Assembly: GCF_014642635.1 (NCBI RefSeq)
Contig: NZ_BMIQ01000002.1
Span: 496,001-560,000, forward strand
Reading direction: 5' to 3'
Origin: Aureimonas endophytica
GTDB taxonomy: Bacteria; Pseudomonadota; Alphaproteobacteria; Rhizobiales; Rhizobiaceae
Length of the DNA: 64,000 bases
Both the position numbers and the translations under genes were made by a program. This document shows, piece by piece, positions 50,761 to 58,774 of this stretch (position 1 is its first letter; every line of letters begins with the position of its first letter). The notes beneath the pieces were generated by a model that had not been told where the DNA came from, searched no databases, and saw only the letters and a list, made by a program, of their open reading frames with translations.

Positions 50761-51729
50761 ATGGCGTCGCCACCGATCGTCCTTCCCGAGGCCTATCGTC
50801 CGAAGGCTGTGCCGGCGGGCGGCGTCGCGGGTGTCTGCGCCGATATCGGCGGCTCCTTCATCAAGGCCTCGCGCCTTGCCGCCGACGGTGCTCTCCAGCC
50901 GGAGATCCGCGTGCCGACCCCGGCGGCCGATTGGCCGGGCTTCTGCGAAGCGCTCGGCGCCCTCTGCGCCGGGCTGCCGGCGGGCGTGCCGCTGTCGCTC
51001 TCGATCGCCGGCGTCTTCGATCCCCGGAGCGGCATCGCCAAGGTCGCCAATATTCCCTGCATCGACGGGCGCCGGCTCGGCGCCGATCTCGAAGCCGCGC
51101 TCGGCCGGCCGGTGGCGATCGCCAACGATGCCGACTGCTTCGTGCTCGCCGAGGCGCTGCTCGGCGCCGGCGCCGGCCATCCGGTGGTCTTCGGGGTGAT
51201 CCTCGGCACCGGCGTCGGCGGCGGCCTCGTCGCCGGCGGGCGGATCGTGGAAGGGGCTGGCGGCGTCGCCGGCGAATGGGGCCATGGCCCGGTGATCCGC
51301 CCGGCCGCGCCCGGCGCGCCGCCGGCCCCGGCCTTCGCCTGCGGCTGCGGCCAGACCGGCTGCATCGACACGGTGGGCAGCGCGCGCGGCCTGGAGCGCC
51401 TCGACCTGTTTCTGCATGGCGAGGCGCGCGACAGCCGCGTCATCGTCGAATCCTGGCAGGCCGGCGAGGCGACGGCCGGCGCCGTGGTGGCGCTCTGGCT
51501 GGACCTCCTGTCGGGGCCGCTGGCGATGATCGTCAATGCGACCGGCGCCTCCGCCGTGCCCGTCGCCGGAGGCCTCGCCAACAGCGCGGAACTCCTGGCG
51601 CTGCTCGACGGCGCGGTGCGGCGCGGCATCCTCCGCCGCATGGACCAGCCGCTCGTCACCGCCACCCAGCTCGGCCCGAATGCCGGACTTCTCGGCGCGG
51701 CGCTGCGGCTCGGCTCGACGGCCGGCTGA
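50761..51729 (+). CDS. ROK-family sugar kinase, probable N-acetylglucosamine/glucosamine kinase
   Basis: A 322-residue ROK kinase. The phosphate-binding ADIGGSFIKA is at 27-36, catalytic D123 is in ANDADCF, GTGVGGG is at 149-155, and the zinc site is H175 (EWGHGP) with C194, C196 and C201 in CGCGQTGCID. The glutamate that usually follows this cysteine motif is replaced by aspartate (D203). ROK kinases with such zinc sites phosphorylate GlcNAc, glucosamine, glucose or ManNAc at O6. Here the GH20 and SIS-deaminase genes favour an amino sugar. It ends 141 bp before the second CUT1 operon. Confidence 0.87.
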   Translation: MASPPIVLPEAYRPKAVPAGGVAGVCADIGGSFIKASRLAADGALQPEIRVPTPAADWPGFCEALGALCAGLPAGVPLSLSIAGVFDPRSGIAKVANIPCIDGRRLGADLEAALGRPVAIANDADCFVLAEALLGAGAGHPVVFGVILGTGVGGGLVAGGRIVEGAGGVAGEWGHGPVIRPAAPGAPPAPAFACGCGQTGCIDTVGSARGLERLDLFLHGEARDSRVIVESWQAGEATAGAVVALWLDLLSGPLAMIVNATGASAVPVAGGLANSAELLALLDGAVRRGILRRMDQPLVTATQLGPNAGLLGAALRLGSTAG

Positions 51730-51778
51730 TCGCGGCGATGCGCGGCGCAATTTTGTGCAGCGCATTCTGGAAGTTCAC

Positions 51779-51812
51779 TTGACAGGCAGTCGGAGGTCCA
51801 ATCCAATACCAG
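51779..51812 (+). promoter_or_regulatory. Promoter with candidate NagR/NagQ-type operator (rightward CUT1 operon)
   Basis: TTGACA (51779-51784) is followed after 17 bp by TCCAAT (51802-51807) as a possible -10. The segment TCCAATCCAATACCAGT (51797-51813 region) overlaps that -10 and fits CCAA-N5-TACCA. ATCCAATACCA also recurs exactly at 59574-59584, upstream of the GntR gene. A repressor bound here would block the polymerase at the -10. It lies 60-90 bp before the binding-protein start. Confidence 0.6.
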
Positions 51813-51870
51813 TACCGGCGGGTTCTGTTTGGATCCCGCGGCTCCGGTTCCGCCGTCAGGGAGATCGATC

Positions 51871-53127
51871 ATGTCCTGGAAGACCCTCGCCCTCTCCGCC
51901 ACCCTTCTGTCGGGGCTCGCCCTTGGCCCGGCCCGGGCCGAGACGATCACCATGTTCTGCGGCGCGACGGATTACGACCTCTGCGTCAAGGCCTCGAAGA
52001 ACTGGGGCGAGAAGACCGGCAACGTCGCCAACATCAACAAGATGCCGGCCAATCTCGACGACGCGATCCCGCTCTTCCAGCAGCTCCTCGCCGCCAGGTC
52101 GCCGGATGTCGATGTGCTCTTCCTGGATGTCATCTGGCTCGGCATGTTCAAGAACAACCTGATGGATCTCGGCCCCCTCGTGCCGAAGGAGGAGCAGGCG
52201 CAGCATTTCAAGGCGACGCTGGAGGCGGGTCTCCTCGACGGCAAGCTGATCTCGATGCCGATGTATATGGATGTCGGCCTGATGTATTATCGCAAGGACC
52301 TCCTCGACAAATACGGCTTGCAGCCGCCCAAGACCTGGGACGAGCTGGCGAGCGAGGCCAAGACCGTGCAGGACAAGGAGCGCGCCGCCGGCCAGGGCGA
52401 TCTCTGGGGCTATACCTGGCAGGCCAAGAGCTACGAGGGCCTGACCTGCGACGCGATCGAGCTCGTCGCCTCGCATGGCGGCGGCACGATCATCGACCCG
52501 GACGGCAAGGTGACGATCGACAATCCGGCCGCCGCCGAGGCGATCACCAAGGCCAAGGGCTGGATCGGCACGATCAGCCCGGAAGGCACGCTGAACTATG
52601 ACGAAGAGGCCTCGCGCGCCGTCTTCGAGGCCGGCAATTCGGTCTTCCACCGCAACTGGCCCTATGTCTGGGGCACGTCGAACGGCGAGGGCTCGAAGGT
52701 CGCCGGCAAGGTCGGCGTGATGCCGCTGCCGGTCGGCAAGGACGGGCAGAAGTCGAGCGGCTGTCTCGGCCCGATGTATGTCGCGATCTCGAAATATTCG
52801 CAGCATGCCGAAACGGCGGCGAGCTTCGTGCGCTACATCACCGGCCCGGAAATGCAGAAGATCCGCGCCGTCGAGGGCGCCTACAATCCCTCGATCGCCG
52901 CGCTCTACCAGGACCAGGACATCCTGGCCAAGCTTCCCTTCCTGAAGGACACGAGCGCCGCCTTCGCCGATGCCGCGACGCGGCCCTCCGGCTATGCCGG
53001 CGCCAATTACAACCGCGTCTCCCAGACCTTCTATCGCGGCGTCCACGACATGCTGACCGGCGGCAATGTCGAATCGGGCCTGAAGGCGATGGCGGGCCGC
53101 ATCGAGAAGCAGAAGGACGCGCGGTGA
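51871..53127 (+). CDS. CUT1-type sugar ABC transporter substrate-binding protein
   Basis: A 418-residue SBP_bac_1 periplasmic sugar-binding protein with a Sec signal peptide (cleavage after ARA at residue 23). Family segments include LISMPMYMDVGLMYYRKDLL and PPKTWDELASEAKTVQDKER, followed by the hinge-region VFHRNWPYVWG. AGGGAGATCGATC precedes the ATG. It is the first gene of the rightward operon (binding protein, ATPase, two permeases, GNAT) and lies behind a promoter overlapped by the shared operator motif. Its sequence differs clearly from the binding protein at 45544, so the two importers probably take different oligosaccharides. Confidence 0.92.
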   Translation: MSWKTLALSATLLSGLALGPARAETITMFCGATDYDLCVKASKNWGEKTGNVANINKMPANLDDAIPLFQQLLAARSPDVDVLFLDVIWLGMFKNNLMDLGPLVPKEEQAQHFKATLEAGLLDGKLISMPMYMDVGLMYYRKDLLDKYGLQPPKTWDELASEAKTVQDKERAAGQGDLWGYTWQAKSYEGLTCDAIELVASHGGGTIIDPDGKVTIDNPAAAEAITKAKGWIGTISPEGTLNYDEEASRAVFEAGNSVFHRNWPYVWGTSNGEGSKVAGKVGVMPLPVGKDGQKSSGCLGPMYVAISKYSQHAETAASFVRYITGPEMQKIRAVEGAYNPSIAALYQDQDILAKLPFLKDTSAAFADAATRPSGYAGANYNRVSQTFYRGVHDMLTGGNVESGLKAMAGRIEKQKDAR

Positions 53128-53134
53128 TCCGCGC
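53119..53134 (+). terminator. Short hairpin across the binding-protein stop codon
   Basis: A 6-bp stem, GCGCGG / CCGCGC, has the loop TGAT that contains the stop codon itself. It is the weakest of four hairpins found directly after binding-protein genes in this window. No U-tract follows. Its function could be mRNA 3' protection rather than termination. Confidence 0.4.
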
Positions 53135-53157
53135 GGCGCGCTGAGGGCGATCTTCCC

Positions 53158-54234
53158 ATGGCCTCCGTCGAGCTTCGCGGCGTCTCGAAGAGCTTCCACA
53201 CGATCGACGTCATCCGCGACGTCGATCTTCGGATCGAGGACGGCGAGTTCGTCGTCTTCGTCGGGCCTTCGGGCTGCGGCAAGTCCACATTGCTCCGCAT
53301 GGTCGCGGGGCTGATCCCGGTGACGCGCGGCGAGGTCGCGATCGACGGCGAGGCGGTGACGGACGTTCCCGCCTCCGCGCGGGGCGTCGCCTTCGTCTTC
53401 CAGTCCTATGCGCTCTATCCGCATATGAATGTCGAGCGGAACATCGGCTTCGCGCTGGAAACGGCGGGGCAGCGGAAGGAGGCGATCCGCGCCAAGGTGA
53501 AGGAGGTAGCCCGGCTCCTGAAGGTCGACCATCTCCTCGGCCGGCGCCCGCGCGAGCTCTCCGGCGGCCAGCGCCAGCGCGTCGCCATCGGCCGGGCCCT
53601 CGTCCGCAAGCCCGAGGTCTTCCTGTTCGACGAGCCGCTCTCCAATCTCGATACGGACCTGCGCGCCGAGATGCGGGTGGAGATCGCCCGGCTCCACAAG
53701 GAACTCGGCACGACCATGATCTATGTGACGCACGATCAGGTGGAGGCGATGACGCTCGCCGACCGCATCGTCGTCCTCAATGCCGGGCGGATCGAGCAGG
53801 TCGGCAGTCCGAGCGAACTCTATCACGCGCCGGCGAGCCGCTTCGTCGCCGGCTTCATCGGCTCGCCGCGCATGAACTTCCTGAAGGTGCGCGACGAGGC
53901 GGGCGTCCTCACGGGCGCGGGCGGTCTCGCCCTGCCGGTCGGCCTGCCGGGCGTCGCCGAGATCGGCCTTCGGCCGGAGGCGCTGCGGCTCGTGGCGCCG
54001 GGCGAGGGGGCGATCTCGGGCCGGCTCGAACGGATCGAGGATCTCGGCCACGAGCATCATGCCTATGTGCGCCTGTCCGACGATTCGGTCGTCGCCCTGC
54101 GCCTGCCGGGCCGCGTGCCGGCGGCGACGGTGGACGAGACGGTGGCGCTCGGCTTCGACCGCGACGATCTCTATCTCTTCGCCGAGGACGGGCGGCGGCT
54201 CGCGCCCGCCCTTCGCCAGGGCGCGGCGGCATGA
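53158..54234 (+). CDS. CUT1-family sugar ABC transporter ATP-binding protein (UgpC/MalK type)
   Basis: A 358-residue MalK-like ATPase. Walker A GPSGCGKST is at 36-44, the Q-loop segment is FVFQSYALYPHM, the signature RELSGGQRQRVAIGRA, Walker B VFLFDEPLSNLD and the switch histidine VTHDQVEA. A C-terminal OB-fold regulatory domain starts near PRMNFLKV. The start is 30 bp after the binding-protein stop. Its own stop overlaps the MalF-type permease start by 4 bp. It is the counterpart of the ATPase at 44319, but the two are not close duplicates. Confidence 0.92.
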   Translation: MASVELRGVSKSFHTIDVIRDVDLRIEDGEFVVFVGPSGCGKSTLLRMVAGLIPVTRGEVAIDGEAVTDVPASARGVAFVFQSYALYPHMNVERNIGFALETAGQRKEAIRAKVKEVARLLKVDHLLGRRPRELSGGQRQRVAIGRALVRKPEVFLFDEPLSNLDTDLRAEMRVEIARLHKELGTTMIYVTHDQVEAMTLADRIVVLNAGRIEQVGSPSELYHAPASRFVAGFIGSPRMNFLKVRDEAGVLTGAGGLALPVGLPGVAEIGLRPEALRLVAPGEGAISGRLERIEDLGHEHHAYVRLSDDSVVALRLPGRVPAATVDETVALGFDRDDLYLFAEDGRRLAPALRQGAAA

Positions 54235-55124
54235 CGACGCGGCTCGAACGCCGCGAGCATCGCGCGGCCTGGCTCTTTCTCTTCCCCATGGCGGCGGCGA
54301 TGCTGCTCGTCGCCCTCTGGCCGCTCGGCCGCACCTTCTTCTTCTCCTTCACCGACGCCTATCTCGACGACCCGACCACCTATGGCTTCGTCGGCTTCGA
54401 GAACTTCCTGGAGGTCGCGCGCGACCCGTCCTTCTGGCTGGCGGTCAGGAACACGCTGGTCTTCACGGTTCTGTCCGTCTCGCTCGAAACCCTGCTCGGC
54501 CTCGGCATCGCGCTTCTCATCAACGAGGCGATCCCGGGGCGGGGACTGGTGCGGGCGGCGATCCTCGTGCCCTGGGCGATTCCCGTCGTCGTCTCCACCA
54601 AGATCTGGGACTGGATGCTGAACGACCAGTTCGGCATCGTGAACAAGGCGATCGTCGGCCTCGGCCTCGCCGAGCACGGCATCGCCTGGACCTCCGGCTC
54701 CTGGCTGATCATGGGCGTCACCATCTTCATCGACATATGGATGACGACGCCCTTCATGGTGCTTCTCATCCTCGCCGGCCTGCAATTGCTGCCGGGCGAG
54801 ATCTTCGAGGCGGCGGAGGTCGACGGCATTCCGGCCTGGAAACGCTTCTGGTCGATCACCCTGCCGCTGCTGCGCCCGGCGATCGGCGTCGCCGTGCTCT
54901 TCCGGGTGCTCGACGCGCTGCGGATGTTCGACCTCGCCTATGTGCTCTCCGCCAGCAACGAGAACATCATGACCATGTCGATCTATGCGCGGAACCGGCT
55001 GATCTCGTTCCAGGAGCTCGGCATCGGCTCGGCCGCCTCGACCTCCGTCTTCCTGATCGTCGCCCTCGTCGCGATCCTGATCATCGGCGCGCTGCGGCTC
55101 GACCGGGCGGCGGGAGAGGTCTGA
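54231..55124 (+). CDS. CUT1-family sugar ABC transporter permease (MalF type)
   Basis: A 297-residue inner-membrane permease with an arginine-rich cytoplasmic start (RLERREHRAA), six membrane segments and the EAA loop FEAAEVDGIPAWKRF (about 194-208). The ATG overlaps the ATPase stop (ATGA), and its stop overlaps the next permease start by 1 bp (TGATG). It forms the channel with the following MalG-type subunit. Confidence 0.92.
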   Translation: MTTRLERREHRAAWLFLFPMAAAMLLVALWPLGRTFFFSFTDAYLDDPTTYGFVGFENFLEVARDPSFWLAVRNTLVFTVLSVSLETLLGLGIALLINEAIPGRGLVRAAILVPWAIPVVVSTKIWDWMLNDQFGIVNKAIVGLGLAEHGIAWTSGSWLIMGVTIFIDIWMTTPFMVLLILAGLQLLPGEIFEAAEVDGIPAWKRFWSITLPLLRPAIGVAVLFRVLDALRMFDLAYVLSASNENIMTMSIYARNRLISFQELGIGSAASTSVFLIVALVAILIIGALRLDRAAGEV

Positions 55125-56017
55125 TGGACGCCGCCCTGCCGCTCTCCTCGCCGGCCTCGCTCGCCCGCCGCCGCGCCGCGCTGCGCCACCGCCGGGCCCG
55201 GCGCGTGAAGCGCGGCCTGATGATGGCCGCCCTGGCGCTCGCCCTCGTCTACACGCTCTTTCCCTATTACTGGGCGATCGTCTCCTCGACCAAGCAGGGC
55301 GACGCGCTCTTCGACCGGGCGCTCCTGCCGGCGCTCGATCTCACGAACTACCGGCTGCTCTTCGCCAATCCGGTCTTCATGCGCTCGCTCGCCAATTCGG
55401 TCTTCGTCGCGACCTCGACGACGGCGATCTCGCTGCTCCTCGGCGTCAGCGCCGCCTATGCGCTCGGCCGCATCGAGTTTCCGCAGCGGCGGGCGGTGTT
55501 GATCCTCGTCCTGATGATCTCGATCTTCCCGCAGGTCGTGGTTCTCTCCGGCATGTTCGAGCTGGTGCAATGGCTCGGCCTCTTCAACCGGCCGAGTTCG
55601 CTCGTCCTCACGTATCTCCTCTCCACCGTACCCTTCACCACCTGGATCCTCACGAGCTTCATCCGCGAGTTTCCGCGCGAGCTGGAGGAGGCGGCGGTGA
55701 TGGACGGCGCCTCGCACTGGCGCATCCTCACCCGCATCCTCCTGCCCCTGATGGGGCCGGCGCTCGCCTCCACCGGCATCCTCGCCTTCATCCTGGCCTG
55801 GAACGAGTTCCTCTTCGCGCTGACCTTCATCCTCACCGACGAGAACCGCACGGTGCCGGTGGCGATCGGTCTCATCTCCGGCGCCTCGCGCTACGAATAT
55901 CCCTTCGGCCAGATCATGGCGGCCTCCGTCACGGTGACGCTGCCGCTGATCGTCCTCGTCCTCCTCTTCCAACGCAAGATCGTCTCCGGCCTCACCGCCG
56001 GCGCCGTGAAAGGCTGA
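55124..56017 (+). CDS. CUT1-family sugar ABC transporter permease (MalG type)
   Basis: A 297-residue permease with an unusually basic cytoplasmic N-terminus (RRRAALRHRRARRVKR, about 15-30), six membrane segments, the EAA loop EEAAVMDGASHWRIL (about 195-209) and the standard ending RKIVSGLTAGAVKG. It starts in a TGATG overlap with its partner permease. The acetyltransferase gene follows after 4 bp and is probably cotranscribed. Confidence 0.92.
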   Translation: MDAALPLSSPASLARRRAALRHRRARRVKRGLMMAALALALVYTLFPYYWAIVSSTKQGDALFDRALLPALDLTNYRLLFANPVFMRSLANSVFVATSTTAISLLLGVSAAYALGRIEFPQRRAVLILVLMISIFPQVVVLSGMFELVQWLGLFNRPSSLVLTYLLSTVPFTTWILTSFIREFPRELEEAAVMDGASHWRILTRILLPLMGPALASTGILAFILAWNEFLFALTFILTDENRTVPVAIGLISGASRYEYPFGQIMAASVTVTLPLIVLVLLFQRKIVSGLTAGAVKG

Positions 56018-56021
56018 TCCG

Positions 56022-56522
56022 ATGTCGCTCGACATGCTCGTGAAGCTCTACGACCTCGCGCCCGATCCGGCGCTCGACCGGCGCCTCGCCGAAGGGGGCA
56101 TCGAGATCCGCCGCGCGCTGCCGCCGGAACTCGTGCTGATCAACCGCTGGATCGAGCCGCGCTTCGGCGCCGGCTGGGTGAGCGAGACGACGGTGGCGAT
56201 GGCGCGCCAGCCGCCGGCCTGCTTCCTGGCGGTGAAGGGGGGCGAGCTGATCGGCTTCGCCTGCTACGACGCGACGGCGCGCGGCTTCTTCGGCCCGACC
56301 GGCGTCGACGAGACGGCGCGGGGCCTCGGGGCCGGCCAGGGCCTGCTCCTCGCCTGCCTCACCGACATGCGCAACCAGGGCTATGGCTATGGCGTGATCG
56401 GCGCCGCCGGCCCGCAGGACTTCTATCGCCGCTGCGTCGGCGCCATCGGCATCGAGGGCTCCTCGCCCGGCATCTATCGCGGCATGCTGCGCGACGCCGA
56501 GCCGACCTACAAGGAGCACTGA
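56022..56522 (+). CDS. GNAT-family N-acetyltransferase, last gene of the amino-sugar transporter operon
   Basis: A 166-residue GNAT protein. The acetyl-CoA-binding motif A is visible as ARGLGAGQGLLLACL (about 97-111), after the beta strand AGELIGFACYD-like segment, and motif B as GYGVIGAAGPQDFYRRC. Length and layout are normal. It lies 4 bp after the permease gene. In a transporter operon for amino-sugar oligosaccharides, N-acetylation of imported glucosamine is conceivable, but other acyl acceptors are equally possible. The start at 56022 is preferred over the Met at 56034. Confidence 0.78.
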   Translation: MSLDMLVKLYDLAPDPALDRRLAEGGIEIRRALPPELVLINRWIEPRFGAGWVSETTVAMARQPPACFLAVKGGELIGFACYDATARGFFGPTGVDETARGLGAGQGLLLACLTDMRNQGYGYGVIGAAGPQDFYRRCVGAIGIEGSSPGIYRGMLRDAEPTYKEH

Positions 56523-56578
56523 GCCTCCATTTGGATCCTGGCGCGCTTATGCCTTGATGTTTGGCGAAACCGTCTCAG

Positions 56579-56722
56579 CTTCGTCATCCCGGCCTTGAGC
56601 CGGGATCCATGCCTCGGCGAGGCAGCATGGGTGGGGACAAGAAAGGGGTGCCCTTCCGCATCGTTCCCGGCCCGCCTTGACCGGCTTGGCATGGATCCCG
56701 GCTCAAGGCCGGGATGACGAAG
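56579..56722. repeat. REPIN-like element: 35-bp perfect inverted repeat, 74-bp spacer
   Basis: The arms 56579-56613 and 56688-56722 are exact reverse complements. Each arm contains its own small hairpin, ATCCCGGC-CTTGA-GCCGGGAT. The structure is therefore two copies of a palindromic unit in opposite orientation, the layout of REP doublets. Similar 'cgtcatcccggc' repeats are common between genes in alphaproteobacteria. It lies between the convergent GNAT and hydrolase genes and may also stop transcription from both sides. Confidence 0.8.
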
Positions 56723-56759
56723 GGCAAGGCGAGCAGATCGCTGCCAAGGCGCGATGAGA

Positions 56760-57668
56760 TCAGATCCCGCCGAAGAAGGCGAGGCTTTCCGCCGTCTCGC
56801 CCGGGATTGCGGATGTATGGTCGCCGGCGACGATGCCGTGCCGGACCTTGCGGCCGGCCGCCGTCGCCCGCTCGGCGGTGAGGCGGATCGCGTTCTCGGT
56901 CCGCAGCTCCTTCGAACCGTGCAGCATCAGCACCGGGCATTTGAAGCTTCCCGCATAGCAGACGGCCGAGCGCATCTCGAATTCGCGCGGATCGGCCGTG
57001 TCGAAGCGGATGTCCTCGGCGAAACGGCCGAAGAAGGCGCGGGCGTCGGGATTGGGCGAGAAGGCCGCCGCCGCCCGGAAGAGCGGCGAGGCGAGGGCGG
57101 CGAGCAGCGTCAGCGTGCCGCCGACGCTATGGCCGGCGAGGAACAGGCGCGAGGTGTCGACGCCCGGCACGGCGCGCAGGGCTGCCGCCGCCGCCAGGAC
57201 GTCGGCGGTCTCGTCGTAGAAGCCGGAAAAGGCGCCGGGCTGGCCGTTCTCGGCGCGGAGCGCCGGCATCAGCGCGACGAAACCCTGATCGCGATAGGGC
57301 TTCGTCAGATCCCAATGGCCGTGCCAGAGCGCGTTGCCGCCGTGCAGGAACAGGATCGCCGGGCGTGTCTCGCCCGCCGGCACCGGTTCGGACAGCCAGG
57401 CGGTGAGGTCCAACCCGTCGGAGCGATAGCGGATGCGGCGCGCGCCGGGCGGTGCGTCGAGCGACTCGCCCTCGTCCGGCGCCGGCCCGCGCCGGAGAAG
57501 ATGCGTCGCGAAGCCGCGCCGCGCCGCCGCATAGTCCTCCGCGAAGAGCGGCGGCGCGGCATCGTCCGGATAGGGCTGGCGGGCGGGGGCGGGTTCGGCC
57601 CCGAAGGCGAGGCGCGGCGCCGCGCCGAACGCCAGGCCCGCGAGAACCATCCTTCGATCGAGGCCCAT
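56760..57668 (-). CDS. Alpha/beta hydrolase, exported (dienelactone hydrolase / acyl-peptidase-like)
   Basis: A 302-residue alpha/beta hydrolase. The N-terminus MGLDRRMVLAGLAFGAAPRLAFG is Tat-like (twin arginine at 5-6, then a hydrophobic stretch), suggesting export. The nucleophile elbow is GHSVGG, the oxyanion region ILFLHGG, and the catalytic histidine is probably the one in AGDHTSAIP near the C-terminus. GGAGGG precedes the ATG at 57668. It lies 71 bp downstream of the SIS-domain gene and may be cotranscribed with it. The substrate is unknown; esterase or deacetylase activity is possible. Confidence 0.8.
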   Translation of the reverse strand: MGLDRRMVLAGLAFGAAPRLAFGAEPAPARQPYPDDAAPPLFAEDYAAARRGFATHLLRRGPAPDEGESLDAPPGARRIRYRSDGLDLTAWLSEPVPAGETRPAILFLHGGNALWHGHWDLTKPYRDQGFVALMPALRAENGQPGAFSGFYDETADVLAAAAALRAVPGVDTSRLFLAGHSVGGTLTLLAALASPLFRAAAAFSPNPDARAFFGRFAEDIRFDTADPREFEMRSAVCYAGSFKCPVLMLHGSKELRTENAIRLTAERATAAGRKVRHGIVAGDHTSAIPGETAESLAFFGGI

Positions 57669-57739
57669 GACCGCCCTCCGAAGCGCCCGTCCACGATGGG
57701 GAACATAGGCGGGGCGCGGCCGGCGACGACCGCGCCGCG

Positions 57740-58768
57740 TCAGACCGTCTCGGTGACCTTGCGCAGGCCCCTGGGATTGTCCGGGTCGTGGCCGCGCGCC
57801 CGCGACAGGGCCTCGGCGAAGCCGTAGAAGGAGAGGATCATCGACAGGGGCTCGGTCAGCGGGTGGCCGGTCGGCGCATGGGGCAGGGCGGTCGGCCGGT
57901 TCGCCTCGCCGCCGATGGCGAAGAGCGCCGCGCCGCTCTCGGCGAGGCGCCGGCAGACGTCGATCATGCCGGGCCGGGCCGCGTCGTCCGGCATGAAGAC
58001 GAAGGCCGGAAAGCCGCTCTCGACCAGCGAGACCGGACCGTGGATCAGTTCGGCCCCCGAGAAGCATTCGGCATGGAGGATCGAGGTTTCCTTGAACTTC
58101 AGCGCCGCCTCGCCCGCCATGGCGAGGCCGGGACCGCGCCCGACCGTATAGAGCGAACTCGCCTGCCGGCAGGGCTCCAGCGCGGCCGACCAGTCCATGG
58201 CGAGCGCCCGGGACAGGGCGTCCGGCAGGGCGGCCAGCGCGGCGAGCAGGGCCTCGTCCTCCGCCCAATGGGCGACGATGCCGAGCGCCGCCACCGCCGA
58301 GGTGACGAAGCTCTTCGTCGCCGCGACGCTGCGCTCCGGCCCGGCCGCCAGCGGCACCGCCCGCCCGGCCTCGGCCGCCAGCGGCGAGTTCTCGGCATTG
58401 ACCAGCGCGATCGTCTCGGCGCCGGCCTCGCGCACCCGGCGCATCAGGGCGACGATGTCCGGGCTCTGGCCGGATTGCGAGATGCCGATGCCGGCGGCGC
58501 CCGGCAGGCGGAGCCGCGCGCCGTAGACGGAGGCGAGCGAGGGGCCGAGCGAGGCGACCGGAACGCCGAGCCGCAGTTCCGTGACATATTTCAGGAAGGT
58601 CGCCGCCTGGTCCGACGAGCCCCGCGCGACGGTGACGACGACGCGCGGATCGAGCCGGCGGAGCAGCGCGCCGGCCTCCCGCATGGCGTCGCCCGAAGTG
58701 CCGAGCAGCCGCTCCACGGCGGCCGGCGCCTCGTCGATCTCCTGGCGCATCAAGGAAGGCATGGTCAT
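57740..58768 (-). CDS. SIS-domain sugar-phosphate isomerase/deaminase (NagB-II / AgaS / GlmS C-terminal type)
   Basis: A 342-residue protein with two SIS domains, homologous to the isomerase half of GlmS without the glutaminase domain. Key segments are TVARGSSDQA, GISQSGQSPD and the SVAATKSF loop, with the second domain starting around LYTVGRGPGLAMAGEAALKF and the ending DPDNPRGLRKVTETV. Proteins of this type act as glucosamine-6-phosphate deaminases (NagB-II) in proteobacterial GlcNAc pathways. The gene starts 6 bp after the GntR stop, so deaminase and regulator form one operon. It would follow the ROK kinase step; NagA is not in the window. Confidence 0.87.
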   Translation of the reverse strand: MTMPSLMRQEIDEAPAAVERLLGTSGDAMREAGALLRRLDPRVVVTVARGSSDQAATFLKYVTELRLGVPVASLGPSLASVYGARLRLPGAAGIGISQSGQSPDIVALMRRVREAGAETIALVNAENSPLAAEAGRAVPLAAGPERSVAATKSFVTSAVAALGIVAHWAEDEALLAALAALPDALSRALAMDWSAALEPCRQASSLYTVGRGPGLAMAGEAALKFKETSILHAECFSGAELIHGPVSLVESGFPAFVFMPDDAARPGMIDVCRRLAESGAALFAIGGEANRPTALPHAPTGHPLTEPLSMILSFYGFAEALSRARGHDPDNPRGLRKVTETV

Positions 58769-58774
58769 TCCGGC

